Of a DNA stretch of 64,000 bases, positions 1 to 8,674 are shown in pieces. Numbering within the stretch: the first letter of the stretch is position 1; the number at the start of each line of letters is the position of its first letter. Below the pieces are notes generated by a model. That model saw only the letters and a list, made by a program, of their open reading frames with translations. It ran no database searches and had not been told where the DNA came from. A program made the translations under genes and the position numbers. Source of the DNA: Streptomyces ferrugineus (GTDB lineage Bacteria; Actinomycetota; Actinomycetes; Streptomycetales; Streptomycetaceae); NCBI RefSeq assembly GCF_015160855.1, contig NZ_CP063373.1, positions 3,968,001 through 4,032,000 on the forward strand, in the 5' to 3' direction.

Positions 1-1
1 C

Positions 2-472
2 CTCAACCTGATCATGACGGGCAACATCGGCAGTGGGAAGACAGCCGGGGCAATAACGATCGGCAACGAGGCAGCGGAGCGGGGCCTGTGGACCCTGTTC
101 GTCAAGCATGCCACCTACCTGACTTGGCGGCGCCCGGACTCTGCACCACGCAACTTGAAGGCATGGGAGGTGCGCAAGCAGTTCGTGGAATGCGACCTGC
201 TCATCCTCGACGAGCTTTGTGGCGAGATGGACATGACTGCCACCGAGTTCGCTCGCAGGGAGACCATCGACCTGATCGAATCCCGGATCGCGTCCGGTCG
301 GCCCACGGCGTACACCACGAACCTGCGCAGCCGCAGGCAGCCGGGCAGTCAGGGCATGGGCGTGGTGGACATCCTGGGGGAGCGGCTGCTTTCCCGGCTC
401 GAGTCCTCCGCCCACCTGGTGAAGGTCGTGGGCCCGGACAGGCGGAAGCCGGCGAAGCCGCTCGACTGGTGA
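2..472 (+). CDS. DnaC/IstB-like helicase-loader ATPase, 5'-truncated by window start
   Basis: The reading frame is open to the first base of the window, so the true start is upstream; 156 codons are visible. Walker A is GNIGSGKT just after the window start, Walker B is LLILDE near base 210, a sensor-like YTTNLRS lies near base 315, and an arginine-finger-type ERLLSRL lies near base 385, in the order and spacing of DnaC/IstB proteins. These AAA+ proteins load the replicative helicase on single-stranded DNA; the role here in element replication is inferred. The N-terminal adaptor domain is outside the window, so a phage loader and an IstB-type transposition helper cannot be fully separated, but no transposase is adjacent. 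Confidence 0.7.
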   Translation, partial: LNLIMTGNIGSGKTAGAITIGNEAAERGLWTLFVKHATYLTWRRPDSAPRNLKAWEVRKQFVECDLLILDELCGEMDMTATEFARRETIDLIESRIASGRPTAYTTNLRSRRQPGSQGMGVVDILGERLLSRLESSAHLVKVVGPDRRKPAKPLDW

Positions 473-626
473 CCACCGGAGCGAATAGGCCTATGTGTCC
501 TGGAAACTGACGAGGTGGGAGTTGCAGACGCAGGCGCAAGAGGCGAAAGACGCTATATCGTTTAGTCGATCCGGAAGGCTATGAGCATACGCCGACCGGG
601 GAGACCCGAACGAGAGGAAAGGTGTC

Positions 627-1805
627 TTGAAACGTCTGTCCGCCCGCTCAGACACGGATGAGGAGCCAAAAGCTCTCGATGACTCCGATGTACCGCCCCT
701 CAGTGGCCGGGAGCGCTTTGGTGCTGGGCTGACCGCCCTGGGCGGGGCCGCCGTCGGAGGCCTCGGTTTCTATGCATCGTTCGACGCTGTGTCCAAGGCG
801 GCCGCGTCCTGGGGCTTCACCGAACCGTGGGTCCTGCCCACCGCCATCGACTCAGCCATCCCCGTCTTCACCGGGGCGTATCTCTTTCTCATCCGTATGG
901 ACATGCCGCTGTGGTGGGCGCGGCTCGTTCCCTGGGCCCTGAGCCTGGTCACCTGCGCGCTGAACGTCGCCTCCGGCGACTCCCTGTGGTCCAAGGTCGC
1001 CCACGGGGCCATGTCCCTGCTCTGGGTCGCCGTCTCCGAGATCGCCGCGCACACATACGCCGTCCGCATCGGCGCGGCCACCGGCCGCCGCCGGATGGAC
1101 AAGGTGCGGCGGTCCCGTTGGTTTCTCGACCCTGTGGCCACCTTCCTGCTCTGGCGCCGCATGCAGTTGTGGGAGCTGTCGTCGTACGACAAGGCCCTCG
1201 AGCTCGAGCAGGAACGGCTCGAGTACCGGGCGCTGCTGCGTAGCAAGTTCGGTCGGGCCTGGCGCAGGAAGGCGCCCGTCGAATCGCTGCTTCCGCTGCA
1301 GCTCGTCCGCCACGGCCGCCCACTCAGGGAGACAGCCGCCGCCGGCCTGCTCGCAGCGGGCATCGAGCCCACAGGCATCTTCGCCTCAGCACCTGAGCCG
1401 CCCGTGCTTCCGGCCCCGGCCCTTCCGGTTCCGGGGGTGCCCGTCGTGCCCGCCCCGGCCAAGCCCCCGACTCCGTCCGTTCTGCCAGCCGTCAAAAAGC
1501 CCCGCCCCGTCGCGGTCACCGCGCCTGCGCAGCAGGGCGGCATCCCGCAGTGGAGTACCGAAGGTGAGCTGTACGAGATCATCAAGGACGTCATCGACAA
1601 CGGCCGCCGGGACGTGTTCAACGGACCGCTGACCGGCAGGGCGATCGGCCTGGTGCTCGGCAAGCACGAGGGCGAGGGGCGTAAGGTCCGTAGCCGCCTC
1701 ATCAAGACCTATGCGGCGACGAAGGGCATCAGCATCCCGGACAAGGCCACCATGAACCAGGTCTTCGCCTTGTTTGGCCAAGCGCTGACGCCAGCCAACC
1801 CGTAG
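627..1805 (+). CDS. DUF2637 multi-pass membrane protein (SpdB-like)
   Basis: 392 aa. TTG start with a good ribosome-binding site (GAGAGGAAAGG at about 611-621); first residues are Lys-Arg rich. Residues about 30-150 contain four hydrophobic segments, including the GFYASFDAVSKAA and PTAIDSAIPVFTGAYLF regions typical of DUF2637, followed by a basic RRRMDKVRRSR stretch at the membrane edge. A Pro/Ala/Val-rich linker (about 250-300) leads to a conserved-looking C-terminal domain (about 310-390) with a GRAIGLVLGKHEGEGRKVRSR segment that may bind DNA. DUF2637 proteins occur on Streptomyces plasmids and integrative conjugative elements and are linked to plasmid spread; the function in a phage-like element is unknown. 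Confidence 0.75.
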   Translation: MKRLSARSDTDEEPKALDDSDVPPLSGRERFGAGLTALGGAAVGGLGFYASFDAVSKAAASWGFTEPWVLPTAIDSAIPVFTGAYLFLIRMDMPLWWARLVPWALSLVTCALNVASGDSLWSKVAHGAMSLLWVAVSEIAAHTYAVRIGAATGRRRMDKVRRSRWFLDPVATFLLWRRMQLWELSSYDKALELEQERLEYRALLRSKFGRAWRRKAPVESLLPLQLVRHGRPLRETAAAGLLAAGIEPTGIFASAPEPPVLPAPALPVPGVPVVPAPAKPPTPSVLPAVKKPRPVAVTAPAQQGGIPQWSTEGELYEIIKDVIDNGRRDVFNGPLTGRAIGLVLGKHEGEGRKVRSRLIKTYAATKGISIPDKATMNQVFALFGQALTPANP

Positions 1806-1885
1806 GGCATCCTGCCCCTACCCGTACCGAAGCGGCGGGCTCCCCACCTGGGGTGCCCGCCGCCTGCATGATCGGACCCTTCCAC

Positions 1886-2299
1886 ATGACACCGGAGATC
1901 CTGGCCCGGGTCGCTTCCGCTCGAGCGGCCCGTGACCTGTCCGACCTCGCCCGGCAGGCTGTCGCGACGACCGCACAGACCGCCAGCCCGACGGAGCGCA
2001 TCCGAGAGGCCCGCCGACTACGGGAGTTGGCCAACCAGGTTGTCGAACTGGTCGTGCTCGCCGAGGCCCTGGGCGGTGCGTCCTGGGAGGAGATCACGGA
2101 TGCACTCGGCCGGCGGGAGCCGGGCACCGTGGAGCGGGAGTTCGCCGAGGACGTCGCCGAGTGGGGCGCCAAGACCGAGGAAGAGTTGGAGTGCGCGGCC
2201 GAGGGGCACGACGCCATTGACGAGTGGTACGCCCGGCATCGGGAGGACCAGGACCCGGAGCGCCCAGCTCCTGTTGCGGATCTTCTCAACAGGCATTGA
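1886..2299 (+). CDS. Small helical protein with a possible HTH
   Basis: 137 aa from the ATG at 1886 (MTPEILARV); an in-frame ATG at 1868 is the alternative and neither has a strong ribosome-binding site. Mostly helical and acidic toward the C terminus. The middle segment (LGGASWEEITDALGRR) resembles a helix-turn-helix of the kind seen in small Streptomyces regulators, where a helix beginning WEEIADALG is common. It lies between the membrane protein and the ATPase gene, whose promoter starts inside its stop codon region. Function not assigned. Confidence 0.6.
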   Translation: MTPEILARVASARAARDLSDLARQAVATTAQTASPTERIREARRLRELANQVVELVVLAEALGGASWEEITDALGRREPGTVEREFAEDVAEWGAKTEEELECAAEGHDAIDEWYARHREDQDPERPAPVADLLNRH

Positions 2300-2323
2300 G
2301 CTACCCGACCAGGCGGGTAGAAT
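2296..2323 (+). promoter_or_regulatory. Sigma70-like promoter with overlapping inverted repeat
   Basis: TTGAGC (2296-2301), 16-bp spacer, TAGAAT (2318-2323), a good vegetative-type match and rare in this GC-rich sequence. A 7-bp inverted repeat CTACCCG...CGGGTAG (2301-2320) fills the spacer and overlaps both boxes, so it could be an operator for a repressor or, less likely, the terminator of the upstream gene. Confidence 0.55.
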
Positions 2324-2419
2324 AGTAAGCCGATGTCAACGGCGAGAGGTTAAGCCCTCCACCGTTGCATCCTCCGCGGGAGAGCAACCCGGGGAACCAC
2401 GAAGTGAGGGAACACCCAG
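2324..2419 (+). promoter_or_regulatory. Structured 5' leader of the ATPase gene
   Basis: About 90 nt between the predicted transcription start and the ATG at 2420. Two stem-loops can be drawn: AACGG...CCGTT (about 2338-2366) and GTTGC...GCAAC (about 2363-2388, with an inner CTCC/GGAG stem). They share the bases CCGTTGC, so they are mutually exclusive. A GAGGGA ribosome-binding site follows. This layout allows attenuation or control by a ligand or protein; no known riboswitch class was recognised. Confidence 0.35.
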
Positions 2420-4108
2420 ATGCCTGGTATCACCGCGCCTCAACGGCCGCGTACATCCCGGAAGCCGACCGGGCTGCCGAACCCGCCGATGATCCTCCTT
2501 GCGGGGGCTGAGAAGACCGGCAAGAGCCGTCTTGCTGCTGAGGGCACCGCCTCCGAGTTGCTCGGTATGACCTTGTGGATCGAGATCGGGGGCTCGGAGG
2601 GAACCGCCGACTACTACGGCCGACTCCCCGGGGCCAACTACGAGATCGTCAACCACGATGGCAGCTACCAGGACATCCTCGACGCCGTCCGTTGGGCCGT
2701 CGCCCAGCCGCCCGCCGTCGAGGGCAAGCGGAACATGATCGTGCTGGACAACTTCACGAACCTGTGGGACATGCTCAGCGACGAGCAGGCCCTTTACGCC
2801 CGGTGGAGGGCGGAGAAGAAGGCGAACGAGCAGCGCCGCCGCGGCCCCAACCCCGACCTCCCCGTCACCGTGGACCCCGACCTGTGGAACCGGGCGAAGG
2901 ACCGGTGGGGCGAGATCCTGTGGCATCTGCGGCGGCACTCCGGCCCCGTGATCCTCATAGCCCGCCAGGAACTCGTCACCGCGTTCGAGAACGACAAGCC
3001 CACCCGGGACAAGACCCGCAAGACCAAGGCGGAGAAGAACCTCCCGGCCGCGGTCGACGCCATCGTTGAGCTCCACGCCCTGGGGGAGGCGTACCTGACT
3101 GGCGTCCGTACGCTGCACTGGGATGTCATGCCCGGCCAGAGCGAGCGGTTCGAGGATTTCAGCATCGACGCCCTGCTACGCCGCATGGGCTTCCAGGAGG
3201 CCGCCGCCGCTCGCCAGGTCACCGAGGCCCGGCCGGAGGCGTACCTGGACGAGCAGCAGAGGCAGCGCCCCCAGCAGAACCAGCAGCAGAGGCAGCGTCC
3301 CCCGCAGCAGAGGCAGGCTCCTGCCCAGCGGGGCGAGCGGCCGAAGCTGACCGGCGACCAGGCTGTCGAGCTGATTCGAAGGGCGCTCGCCGACGAGAGC
3401 AACCCGGAGGCCGAGCTGCAGGGCGTCCGGGAGACGTGGGGCATCGTCACCCTGCAGCAGATCCCAACCCGCACGCAGCAGTGGGGCGAGATGAGCGCGG
3501 ACGACCTGATCACCCGCTCCCTCGCGTACGCCAAGGGTCGCGCCGAGTGGAAGCGGCAGCAGAGTGCCGATGGGCAGGCGGAGCAGACCTCGGCCCCGGC
3601 GGCGCCCCCGCCTGGCGCGGCCGCGGCGGACGGGGCCCGGGAGCACCAGGTCCACGAGGAGTCGGAGCCGCCGGCCGACGACGACGCGCCCCCGCCGCCG
3701 GACCCGCAGGCAGAGGAGCCGCCGCTGGACGAGTCCCCGGAGGACACCAGCGCGGCCGAGGAGCCCCAGGACGTTCCCGCCGCCCGGCCTCCGGCTGTAC
3801 CCCGCGCGCCCCGCAGGCCCCGGAACGAGGCCATCGCGCTCCGGGCGCTGAACGCCGAGGCGGACGTCCAGGCCCGGATCAAGATGATGACTGTGGGTGA
3901 ACACCTCGAGCCGATCTCCGAGGCGGGCGACCCGCCCATGACCGTGCTCCGGGACTACCTCCAACAGCACCGGCCCGCGATCATCGCTCAGCTCGAGCAA
4001 GAGGGACACACGGAGCTCGCCGCCTACTACCGGAACGCCCCGACCGTCGACCCACAAATTCAGGAGAAGTTCGCCCCGTACTTCGCGGGCGCGCCCGCCG
4101 GGCAGTGA
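2420..4108 (+). CDS. Phage RecA-like/AAA P-loop ATPase
   Basis: 562 aa. Residues about 20-240 form a P-loop domain of the phage nucleotide-binding (AAA_24, Sak4/RecA-like) kind: Walker A GAEKTGKS near residue 30, Walker B MIVLDN near residue 110, and a LIARQEL strand near 180. It probably drives single-strand annealing or recombination in element replication. It is followed by a Gln-rich stretch (about 275-305), an acidic Pro/Ala/Glu-rich linker (about 390-460) and a C-terminal helical domain (about 475-560). The linkers suggest a flexible partner-binding tail. Start ATG at 2420 has GAGGGA nine bases upstream. A strong hairpin terminator follows the stop. ATPase identity is secure; the recombinase role is inferred. 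Confidence 0.7.
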   Translation: MPGITAPQRPRTSRKPTGLPNPPMILLAGAEKTGKSRLAAEGTASELLGMTLWIEIGGSEGTADYYGRLPGANYEIVNHDGSYQDILDAVRWAVAQPPAVEGKRNMIVLDNFTNLWDMLSDEQALYARWRAEKKANEQRRRGPNPDLPVTVDPDLWNRAKDRWGEILWHLRRHSGPVILIARQELVTAFENDKPTRDKTRKTKAEKNLPAAVDAIVELHALGEAYLTGVRTLHWDVMPGQSERFEDFSIDALLRRMGFQEAAAARQVTEARPEAYLDEQQRQRPQQNQQQRQRPPQQRQAPAQRGERPKLTGDQAVELIRRALADESNPEAELQGVRETWGIVTLQQIPTRTQQWGEMSADDLITRSLAYAKGRAEWKRQQSADGQAEQTSAPAAPPPGAAAADGAREHQVHEESEPPADDDAPPPPDPQAEEPPLDESPEDTSAAEEPQDVPAARPPAVPRAPRRPRNEAIALRALNAEADVQARIKMMTVGEHLEPISEAGDPPMTVLRDYLQQHRPAIIAQLEQEGHTELAAYYRNAPTVDPQIQEKFAPYFAGAPAGQ

Positions 4109-4201
4109 GGTGACGTGAGGTGACGCGCGCCCGACCTCCTTCGGGCGCGCCTCCCCGGCGTGCTTCCCCCTCCCACTCTCATCACCTCACCAGGGCGCGC
4201 C
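4088..4201. repeat. Small cluster of GGCGCGCC octamers
   Basis: Palindromic GGCGCGCC at 4088-4095, 4144-4151 and 4194-4201, with further GCGCGCC near 4215 and 4230. Lies in the otherwise gene-free stretch 4,109-4,441; beyond these repeats and the terminator I see only a weak candidate promoter region before the DUF3800 gene. Same octamer as in the larger array at 6.7-7.1 kb. Confidence 0.6.
4125..4150 (+). terminator. Hairpin terminator after the ATPase gene
   Basis: Perfect 10-bp stem GCGCGCCCGA / TCGGGCGCGC with a 6-nt loop, 17 nt after the stop codon. No U-tract, as is usual in Streptomyces. Its arms contain the GCGCGCC unit that recurs nearby. Confidence 0.7.
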
Positions 4202-4441
4202 CGTGCTGCTCGCGCGCGCCCAGATCGTCCGCGCGCCGTTCCGCCCCTGCATCGCTTGTGTGCGCTCGGTCATTGACCGGGATGCCATACGGTCCGCGGG
4301 TGTTACGCCTTCTCCGTCCACCCCAGGAAAACCGTGCGACGGTGAGGCCGGGAGCGCAGGATCATGTTGTTCGAAGGGTCGTCCGAACCATCGAGACCCA
4401 CGCCCCGACCAGGGCACGGCACGGCACGAAGGAACCTGATC

Positions 4442-5295
4442 ATGCGTCTGATCTTCATCGACGACAGCCGGCAGAGGAACTGCCCCCGCAAGGGCCTGGG
4501 AGACCTCGTCGCCCTCGGCGCCGTCAGCGTCCCCGAGAAGGCGATCTCGCCGTTCGCCGAGTCCCTGCAGGAGATCAGGAACAATCTCGGCATCCCCGAC
4601 GACGAGGAGCTCAAGTGGAAGCCGGCGAAGGGGAGCTTCCTGGCGACCGCCGGGCGCGAACTCGTCACCCAGCTCCGCCGGCGCATGCTCCAGGCTGCGA
4701 TTGATCACGAGATCCGGTCGATGGTGGTCATCCTGGACCACTCCGCGGCCTACACCGGACGCACGCTGGCCCAGGTCGGCCAGGAGATCCTCAAGTGGCT
4801 CTACGAGCGCATCACCATGCACCTGGGCGATAACGGGGAGATCGGCATCGTGATCGCGGACAAGCCTGGCGGCGGGCCAGCACAGGAGGGCAAGTGGCTC
4901 GCGGAAACACTCAAACTGACGAACGGCGGCACCGAGTACGTCAAGCCGGACAAGGTCGTACTGCCCATCGTCACGGCCCCAGCCACCACATTCCGCACCT
5001 GCAGCTTGCCGACCTCGTCGTCGCGGCGTCCACCGCGGCCGTCGCCGGCATCCCGGCCGGACTCGCCCTCAAGGACCTGCTCTATCCGCTCGCCCACCAG
5101 CACGGGCTCGGAGCCATCAACGGCGCCGGCGTCGTCATCTTCCCGGACCACCCCAACCTCTACTACTGGGCGTTCGGGGAGACGCTCTACGCGAGGCCGT
5201 CCTACATGATGGGCTACGACCTCCCGCGTCCCGAGAGCACGTACTTCGAGGACGACGGCCTTCAGGGCGAGACACCGGCCCCGTCGCCGGAGTGA
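4442..5295 (+). pseudogene. DUF3800 protein gene with a -1 frameshift
   Basis: Starts at ATG 4442 (MRLIFIDDS, the DUF3800 N-terminal signature with an acidic pair). The first frame runs through PIVTAPA at about 4,978, then becomes low-complexity Ser/Arg/Pro. The -1 frame continues the family sequence with HLQLADLVVAAST (DUF3800 C-terminal motif) and ends at TGA 5293-5295. The shift maps to the run of four C at 4977-4980; one extra C would restore a roughly 284-aa protein. It may be a true mutation, a sequencing error or, less likely, programmed slippage. DUF3800 proteins have an RNase H-like fold and are common in defence and mobile regions; their activity is not established. Confidence 0.7.
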
Positions 5296-5409
5296 GAACG
5301 GTTCCGAGGAGGTCAACGGCATCGGGCGCCCGATAGGTGCGGCCGTCGCGGACCGAGCCTCGGGATGCCACCGTCGCGGTCATGGCACGGACGGCCCGAT
5401 GTCAGTGCC

Positions 5410-6654
5410 ATGCCGCAGACTTGGAGGATGCACCGGAACGGCAGGCTGTTCAGCAGCGGGACTCTTCGCGACTATCTGCACAAGAATCTCCAGAAGATCA
5501 CCCAGGCGGTCGACGCATGGGATCCCGAGAAGTTCCTGATAACGACCGAGGCCGACGTCATCGAGGAACTGACGAACGCCTTCCGCATCGTGGTGCCCAC
5601 GCTCGACCGCGAGGGCGTCGGGATCGAGCCGCTGAAGCAGGGCTACGGAGTCGTCGAGAGACTCGGAGACTCCCTCAGGGTCGCCCAGAACACGGTCACA
5701 CTGCTGGTTCCCTACACCGGAGACCGCGCCATCTTCGCCCTCCAGCCCAACCCCCACATGGAACCGGGACCACAGGGGACGGTGACCGACACGGAGGTCA
5801 GGCTCGCCTGGACCGGCCAGAGCACGGACCACGAATTCGTACGCCGAGCCCTGGACGAGAGGATCAGCGAGATCACGAAGTGTCTCGGCTGGGCGCGGGC
5901 CAACGTCAACGGCTACAACGCACAGATCGAGCAGGTGATCCCTCAGAGGGTGCATGCCCGCAAGCAGGCTCTTCTTGCCAGCAGGAACCTTGAGGCCTCG
6001 CTCGGGTTCCCGATCCGCAAGCGCACGGACGCCAAGACCTACGAGGTCCCGCTGGTCCGGAAGAAGATCAAGACGGAGTCCGCCGAGTCGTCCACGGACC
6101 CTTCGTTCAAGCCCGAGCATGTGCTCGCCGACGCGGACTACGAAGAGGCGCTGCGGGTCCTGAAGAACGCCCGTAATCAGCTGGAACGCTCACCCTCGCT
6201 GGCCGGCAAGCTCGACGAGGAGGAGATCCGGGATGTGTTGCTCCTGGCACTGAACTCCCAGTTCGAGGGCACGGCCGCGGGCGAGGTGTTCAACTTCAAG
6301 GGCAAGACCGACATCCTCATCCGGGTCGAGGACAGGCACGTGTTCATCGGCGAGTGCAAGTTCTGGAAAGGCCCGAAGACCATCACCGACACGCTGAACC
6401 AGTTGCTCGGCTATCTGACCTGGCGGGACACCAAGGCGGCCGTGCTGTTGTTCGTCAGGGAGAAGGCGTTCTCCGAGATCGTCTCCAAGGCCCTGGGGAA
6501 GCTGGAGGAGCATCCCAACTTCAAGCGGCGGGGCTCGACCAACGAGTTCGGCACCCGCCATGACTTCGTCTTCCATGTCGATGGAGATCCGTCCCGCGAG
6601 GTCAAACTGGCCTTCCTTCCCTTCCACCTCCGCCAGGCCGACTCCGGCAGCTGA
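5410..6654 (+). CDS. PD-(D/E)XK nuclease-like protein
   Basis: 414 aa from ATG 5410; ATG 5428 (directly after GGAGG) is an equally possible start. The C-terminal part has a PD-(D/E)XK core: GKTDILI supplies the Asp near base 6,307 and GECKFW supplies the E-x-K near base 6,352, followed by a conserved-type QLLGYLTWRD helix and an AAVLLFV strand. The N-terminal 250 residues are not recognised. Encoded directly after the broken DUF3800 gene in the same direction, a pairing reminiscent of defence or superinfection-exclusion modules, which is inference. It could act as a restriction-like DNA nuclease. Confidence 0.6.
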   Translation: MPQTWRMHRNGRLFSSGTLRDYLHKNLQKITQAVDAWDPEKFLITTEADVIEELTNAFRIVVPTLDREGVGIEPLKQGYGVVERLGDSLRVAQNTVTLLVPYTGDRAIFALQPNPHMEPGPQGTVTDTEVRLAWTGQSTDHEFVRRALDERISEITKCLGWARANVNGYNAQIEQVIPQRVHARKQALLASRNLEASLGFPIRKRTDAKTYEVPLVRKKIKTESAESSTDPSFKPEHVLADADYEEALRVLKNARNQLERSPSLAGKLDEEEIRDVLLLALNSQFEGTAAGEVFNFKGKTDILIRVEDRHVFIGECKFWKGPKTITDTLNQLLGYLTWRDTKAAVLLFVREKAFSEIVSKALGKLEEHPNFKRRGSTNEFGTRHDFVFHVDGDPSREVKLAFLPFHLRQADSGS

Positions 6655-7119
6655 GACGGGCACGGTCAACGGTCAGACACAAGCCCCGTTCACAACGTTC
6701 CCGGCGCGCCCGTGCCGTCCCCCGGGCGCGCCGATCCGCGCGCACCCAGGCGCGCCTCGAGACCACGCGCCCTCACCCCGGCCGCGCCGCGCGCCAAAGC
6801 AGACGCGCCCTGGCGCGCGCCCTTGACCTGTACATTCCCGCAGGCGCGCCGCGCGCCTGATCGTGGCGCGGCTCGTCGAGCGCGGCCCCGGGAGATGACC
6901 GTGCGGGGCCCTGGTCGGCGCGCCTAGACGCGCGCGGGCTGCTCGAGGGTGAGCGCCCAGCGGCGCGGTGGGCCGCGCGGCCGCGCGCCGATCGACCGTT
7001 CCCGCACCGAGGACCGCGCCAGTCCCGCGCGCGGTCCAGCCTCCAGGCGCGCCCGGACATGACGAAGGGCGCGCCATCGGGCGCGCCCTGGGAGAGTGGA
7101 CGATCGGTCGAGAGCGCGC
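6655..7119. repeat. Non-coding GGCGCGCC octamer array between convergent gene blocks
   Basis: A 465-bp gene-free stretch holding eight exact GGCGCGCC palindromes (6703-6710, 6725-6732, 6749-6756, 6843-6850, 6917-6924, 7046-7053, 7068-7075, 7080-7087) plus many GCGCGCC half-forms. The right-hand copies lie close to the stop of the leftward late gene at 7,120. Spacing is irregular, so it is not a simple tandem repeat. It could be an origin, partition, packaging or protein-loading site, or a bidirectional termination zone; the sequence does not decide. Confidence 0.65.
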
Positions 7120-7941
7120 CTACTGCGCGCCGGACCGGGCCGCGCGCCGGATGTCCCGACGGTCGCGGCGCTCCTGCTGCTTGGCGGCACGGTCCTCGCC
7201 GCGGACCTGGCGCAGGAGCGCGAGCAGTTCCTGGGGGTGGGCCTGGCCGAGGAGCTTGAGTGCCTGGAGCCGGTGGTTCGGCTCACTCGGCATCCGCCCC
7301 TGGCGTGCGTCCGCGTACTGCACGGCGTAGCGCAGGAACGAGGCCTCGGTCTGCACGCGCTGCCGGAAGCCTTCGACCCGGCGCCGGTGAGTGGTACGGC
7401 TCTCGCCGGGCGCCGGCTCGGGCATGAAGCCGGCCGGATCCTCGAGCATCAGGCGGCAGATGTCCGCCGTCCTCCTGGCTACTCTGTGTGAACGGAACGC
7501 GAGCTCCTCGACCCGTGGTGACGTCGGCTCGGGCACCGGCTCCCCGAGGACCAATCCAGTCCACCGATCGGAGAAGGCGTCATCGTCCAGTGCCGCCAGT
7601 TCCTTCGCATGCTCGTGGGCCAGGTCGTCGACGACGTCCTGGATCGGGCCCATGGCGGCCTTGATCGCCGCCCGCCACGGCGCGATACGGGCCTGCTGCT
7701 GCCGCTTGGTCTCCCCCTCCTGGAGGGGGTTGTAGGTCTTCGCTCGCCGCCCGGCCGTCTCGAGGGCGAGGAGCGTACGCGGGGCGAGCAGGGGCGAACT
7801 GAAGGCTTCGCCCTGGACATCCCGAGGGACCCGCCGGTCGGTGCCGCCCGTGACGTAGGCGACGACCCTGTCCATGAATGCGTCGTCGCTCAACCGGGAC
7901 AGACGCTGGATCTCGGCCGCGACCTTCCGCGCATCAGCCAT
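7120..7941 (-). CDS. Phage protein of unknown function (273 aa)
   Basis: Last gene of the leftward late block. ATG at 7941 is preceded by GGAGGAGCACCCCCT. Predicted soluble and helical, rich in Arg, Ala and Gln, with a strongly basic C terminus (RRDRRDIRRAARSG) and no membrane segment. No motif recognised. The 335-bp gap upstream means it may have its own promoter; a CGCGAC box lies near 8,025 but lacks a good matching CANNNT box. Could be a nucleic-acid-binding late protein because of its basic tail, which is a guess. Confidence 0.6.
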   Translation of the reverse strand: MADARKVAAEIQRLSRLSDDAFMDRVVAYVTGGTDRRVPRDVQGEAFSSPLLAPRTLLALETAGRRAKTYNPLQEGETKRQQQARIAPWRAAIKAAMGPIQDVVDDLAHEHAKELAALDDDAFSDRWTGLVLGEPVPEPTSPRVEELAFRSHRVARRTADICRLMLEDPAGFMPEPAPGESRTTHRRRVEGFRQRVQTEASFLRYAVQYADARQGRMPSEPNHRLQALKLLGQAHPQELLALLRQVRGEDRAAKQQERRDRRDIRRAARSGAQ

Positions 7942-8276
7942 AGGGGGTGCTCCTCCGTTTCGGGTAAGGCCCGTGCTCTCGGGCTCTGGGTGTGCCTGTA
8001 AACAGGGTGAGGTGGCCGCACGGTCGCGAAGAGGCGTAGCCGGATCATCGCAGGAGCATCCGCTCCCCGGCCCCGAGTGCTCTACACGCACCCGGTTGAT
8101 CGGCCCCGTCTTGGCCAAAGGCGACCACGGGCCGTAGGAACACCCTCTTCCGAGAGATGCGTGTCAGCCCATAAACCTTTGACCGGAGTCTCAGACGCGG
8201 TTCTTCGCGGCGGCAGTACGGCCACCTCGCTGCAGATGGTACCCGCCGGCCGGAGGACGGACGGGCGGCGTAGGCC
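7942..8276. other. Gene-free stretch between the 273-aa gene and the holin
   Basis: About 335 bp without a convincing reading frame. It contains a small hairpin (CCTGT...ACAGG near 7,995) and a CGCGAC box without the usual partner. No tRNA, att-like repeat or terminator was recognised. Confidence 0.4.
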
Positions 8277-8600
8277 TTACTCGGCCTGATGGGACGTCCT
8301 CTTGGTCGTCAGGGACTCGATCATCGGGGCGAGCTTGCTCGGCTTCCACACGAGGTCATAGCTCGTCTGGGAGGCAGCCAGTACACCCAGGATCGTGACC
8401 ATGGTCAGCTTGCTGTGCTGGAACTGATCCCAGCCTCCAGCCGCCGCCACGGCGAAGACGCCGGCCACGAGCGAGACCACGACCGCGACAGCCTTCTTGT
8501 ACTTCGCCGACCAGGCCGGGCGCTGCACGACCGCGGTGAGCAGCGGGAGCACAGCGCCGACCTGACCGCCGGTGGAGAGAGCTTCGAGCGTTGGAGACAT
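8277..8600 (-). CDS. Holin-like two-helix membrane protein
   Basis: 107 aa from ATG 8600 (MSPTLEALS), chosen over ATG 8615 because AAGGG lies 8 nt upstream. Hydrophobic segments at about 14-28 and 35-60 separated by a basic turn (KYKKA), then a third mildly hydrophobic stretch (TMVTILGVLAAS) and a charged C terminus. Size, topology and position next to a coiled-coil membrane protein and the GH6 enzyme fit a holin that permeabilises the membrane at lysis. Preceded by one of the recurrent late promoter elements. Confidence 0.65.
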   Translation of the reverse strand: MSPTLEALSTGGQVGAVLPLLTAVVQRPAWSAKYKKAVAVVVSLVAGVFAVAAAGGWDQFQHSKLTMVTILGVLAASQTSYDLVWKPSKLAPMIESLTTKRTSHQAE

Positions 8601-8636
8601 GGTGTTGCCCTTCATGCGGGATTACGTGACGGGCGG

Positions 8637-8667
8637 ACTGTGCGCGAGGTCGGTGCCTTACGTCGCG
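8637..8667 (-). promoter_or_regulatory. Late promoter element for the holin-like gene
   Basis: GCGACG box, 18-bp spacer, CACAGT box, reading leftward. The -35-like box lies just after the stop codon of the upstream gene. Member of the recurrent family described in the findings. Confidence 0.6.
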
Positions 8668-8674
8668 TCCTGAG

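Noticed and set aside
627..1805. Holin or phage lysis protein for the four-helix early membrane protein
   Set aside because: The DUF2637 pattern and early rightward position fit plasmid-type SpdB-like proteins better.
7942..8276. tRNA or attachment site in the gene-free stretch
   Set aside because: No cloverleaf arms or TTC loop could be drawn and no direct repeat elsewhere in the window matched.
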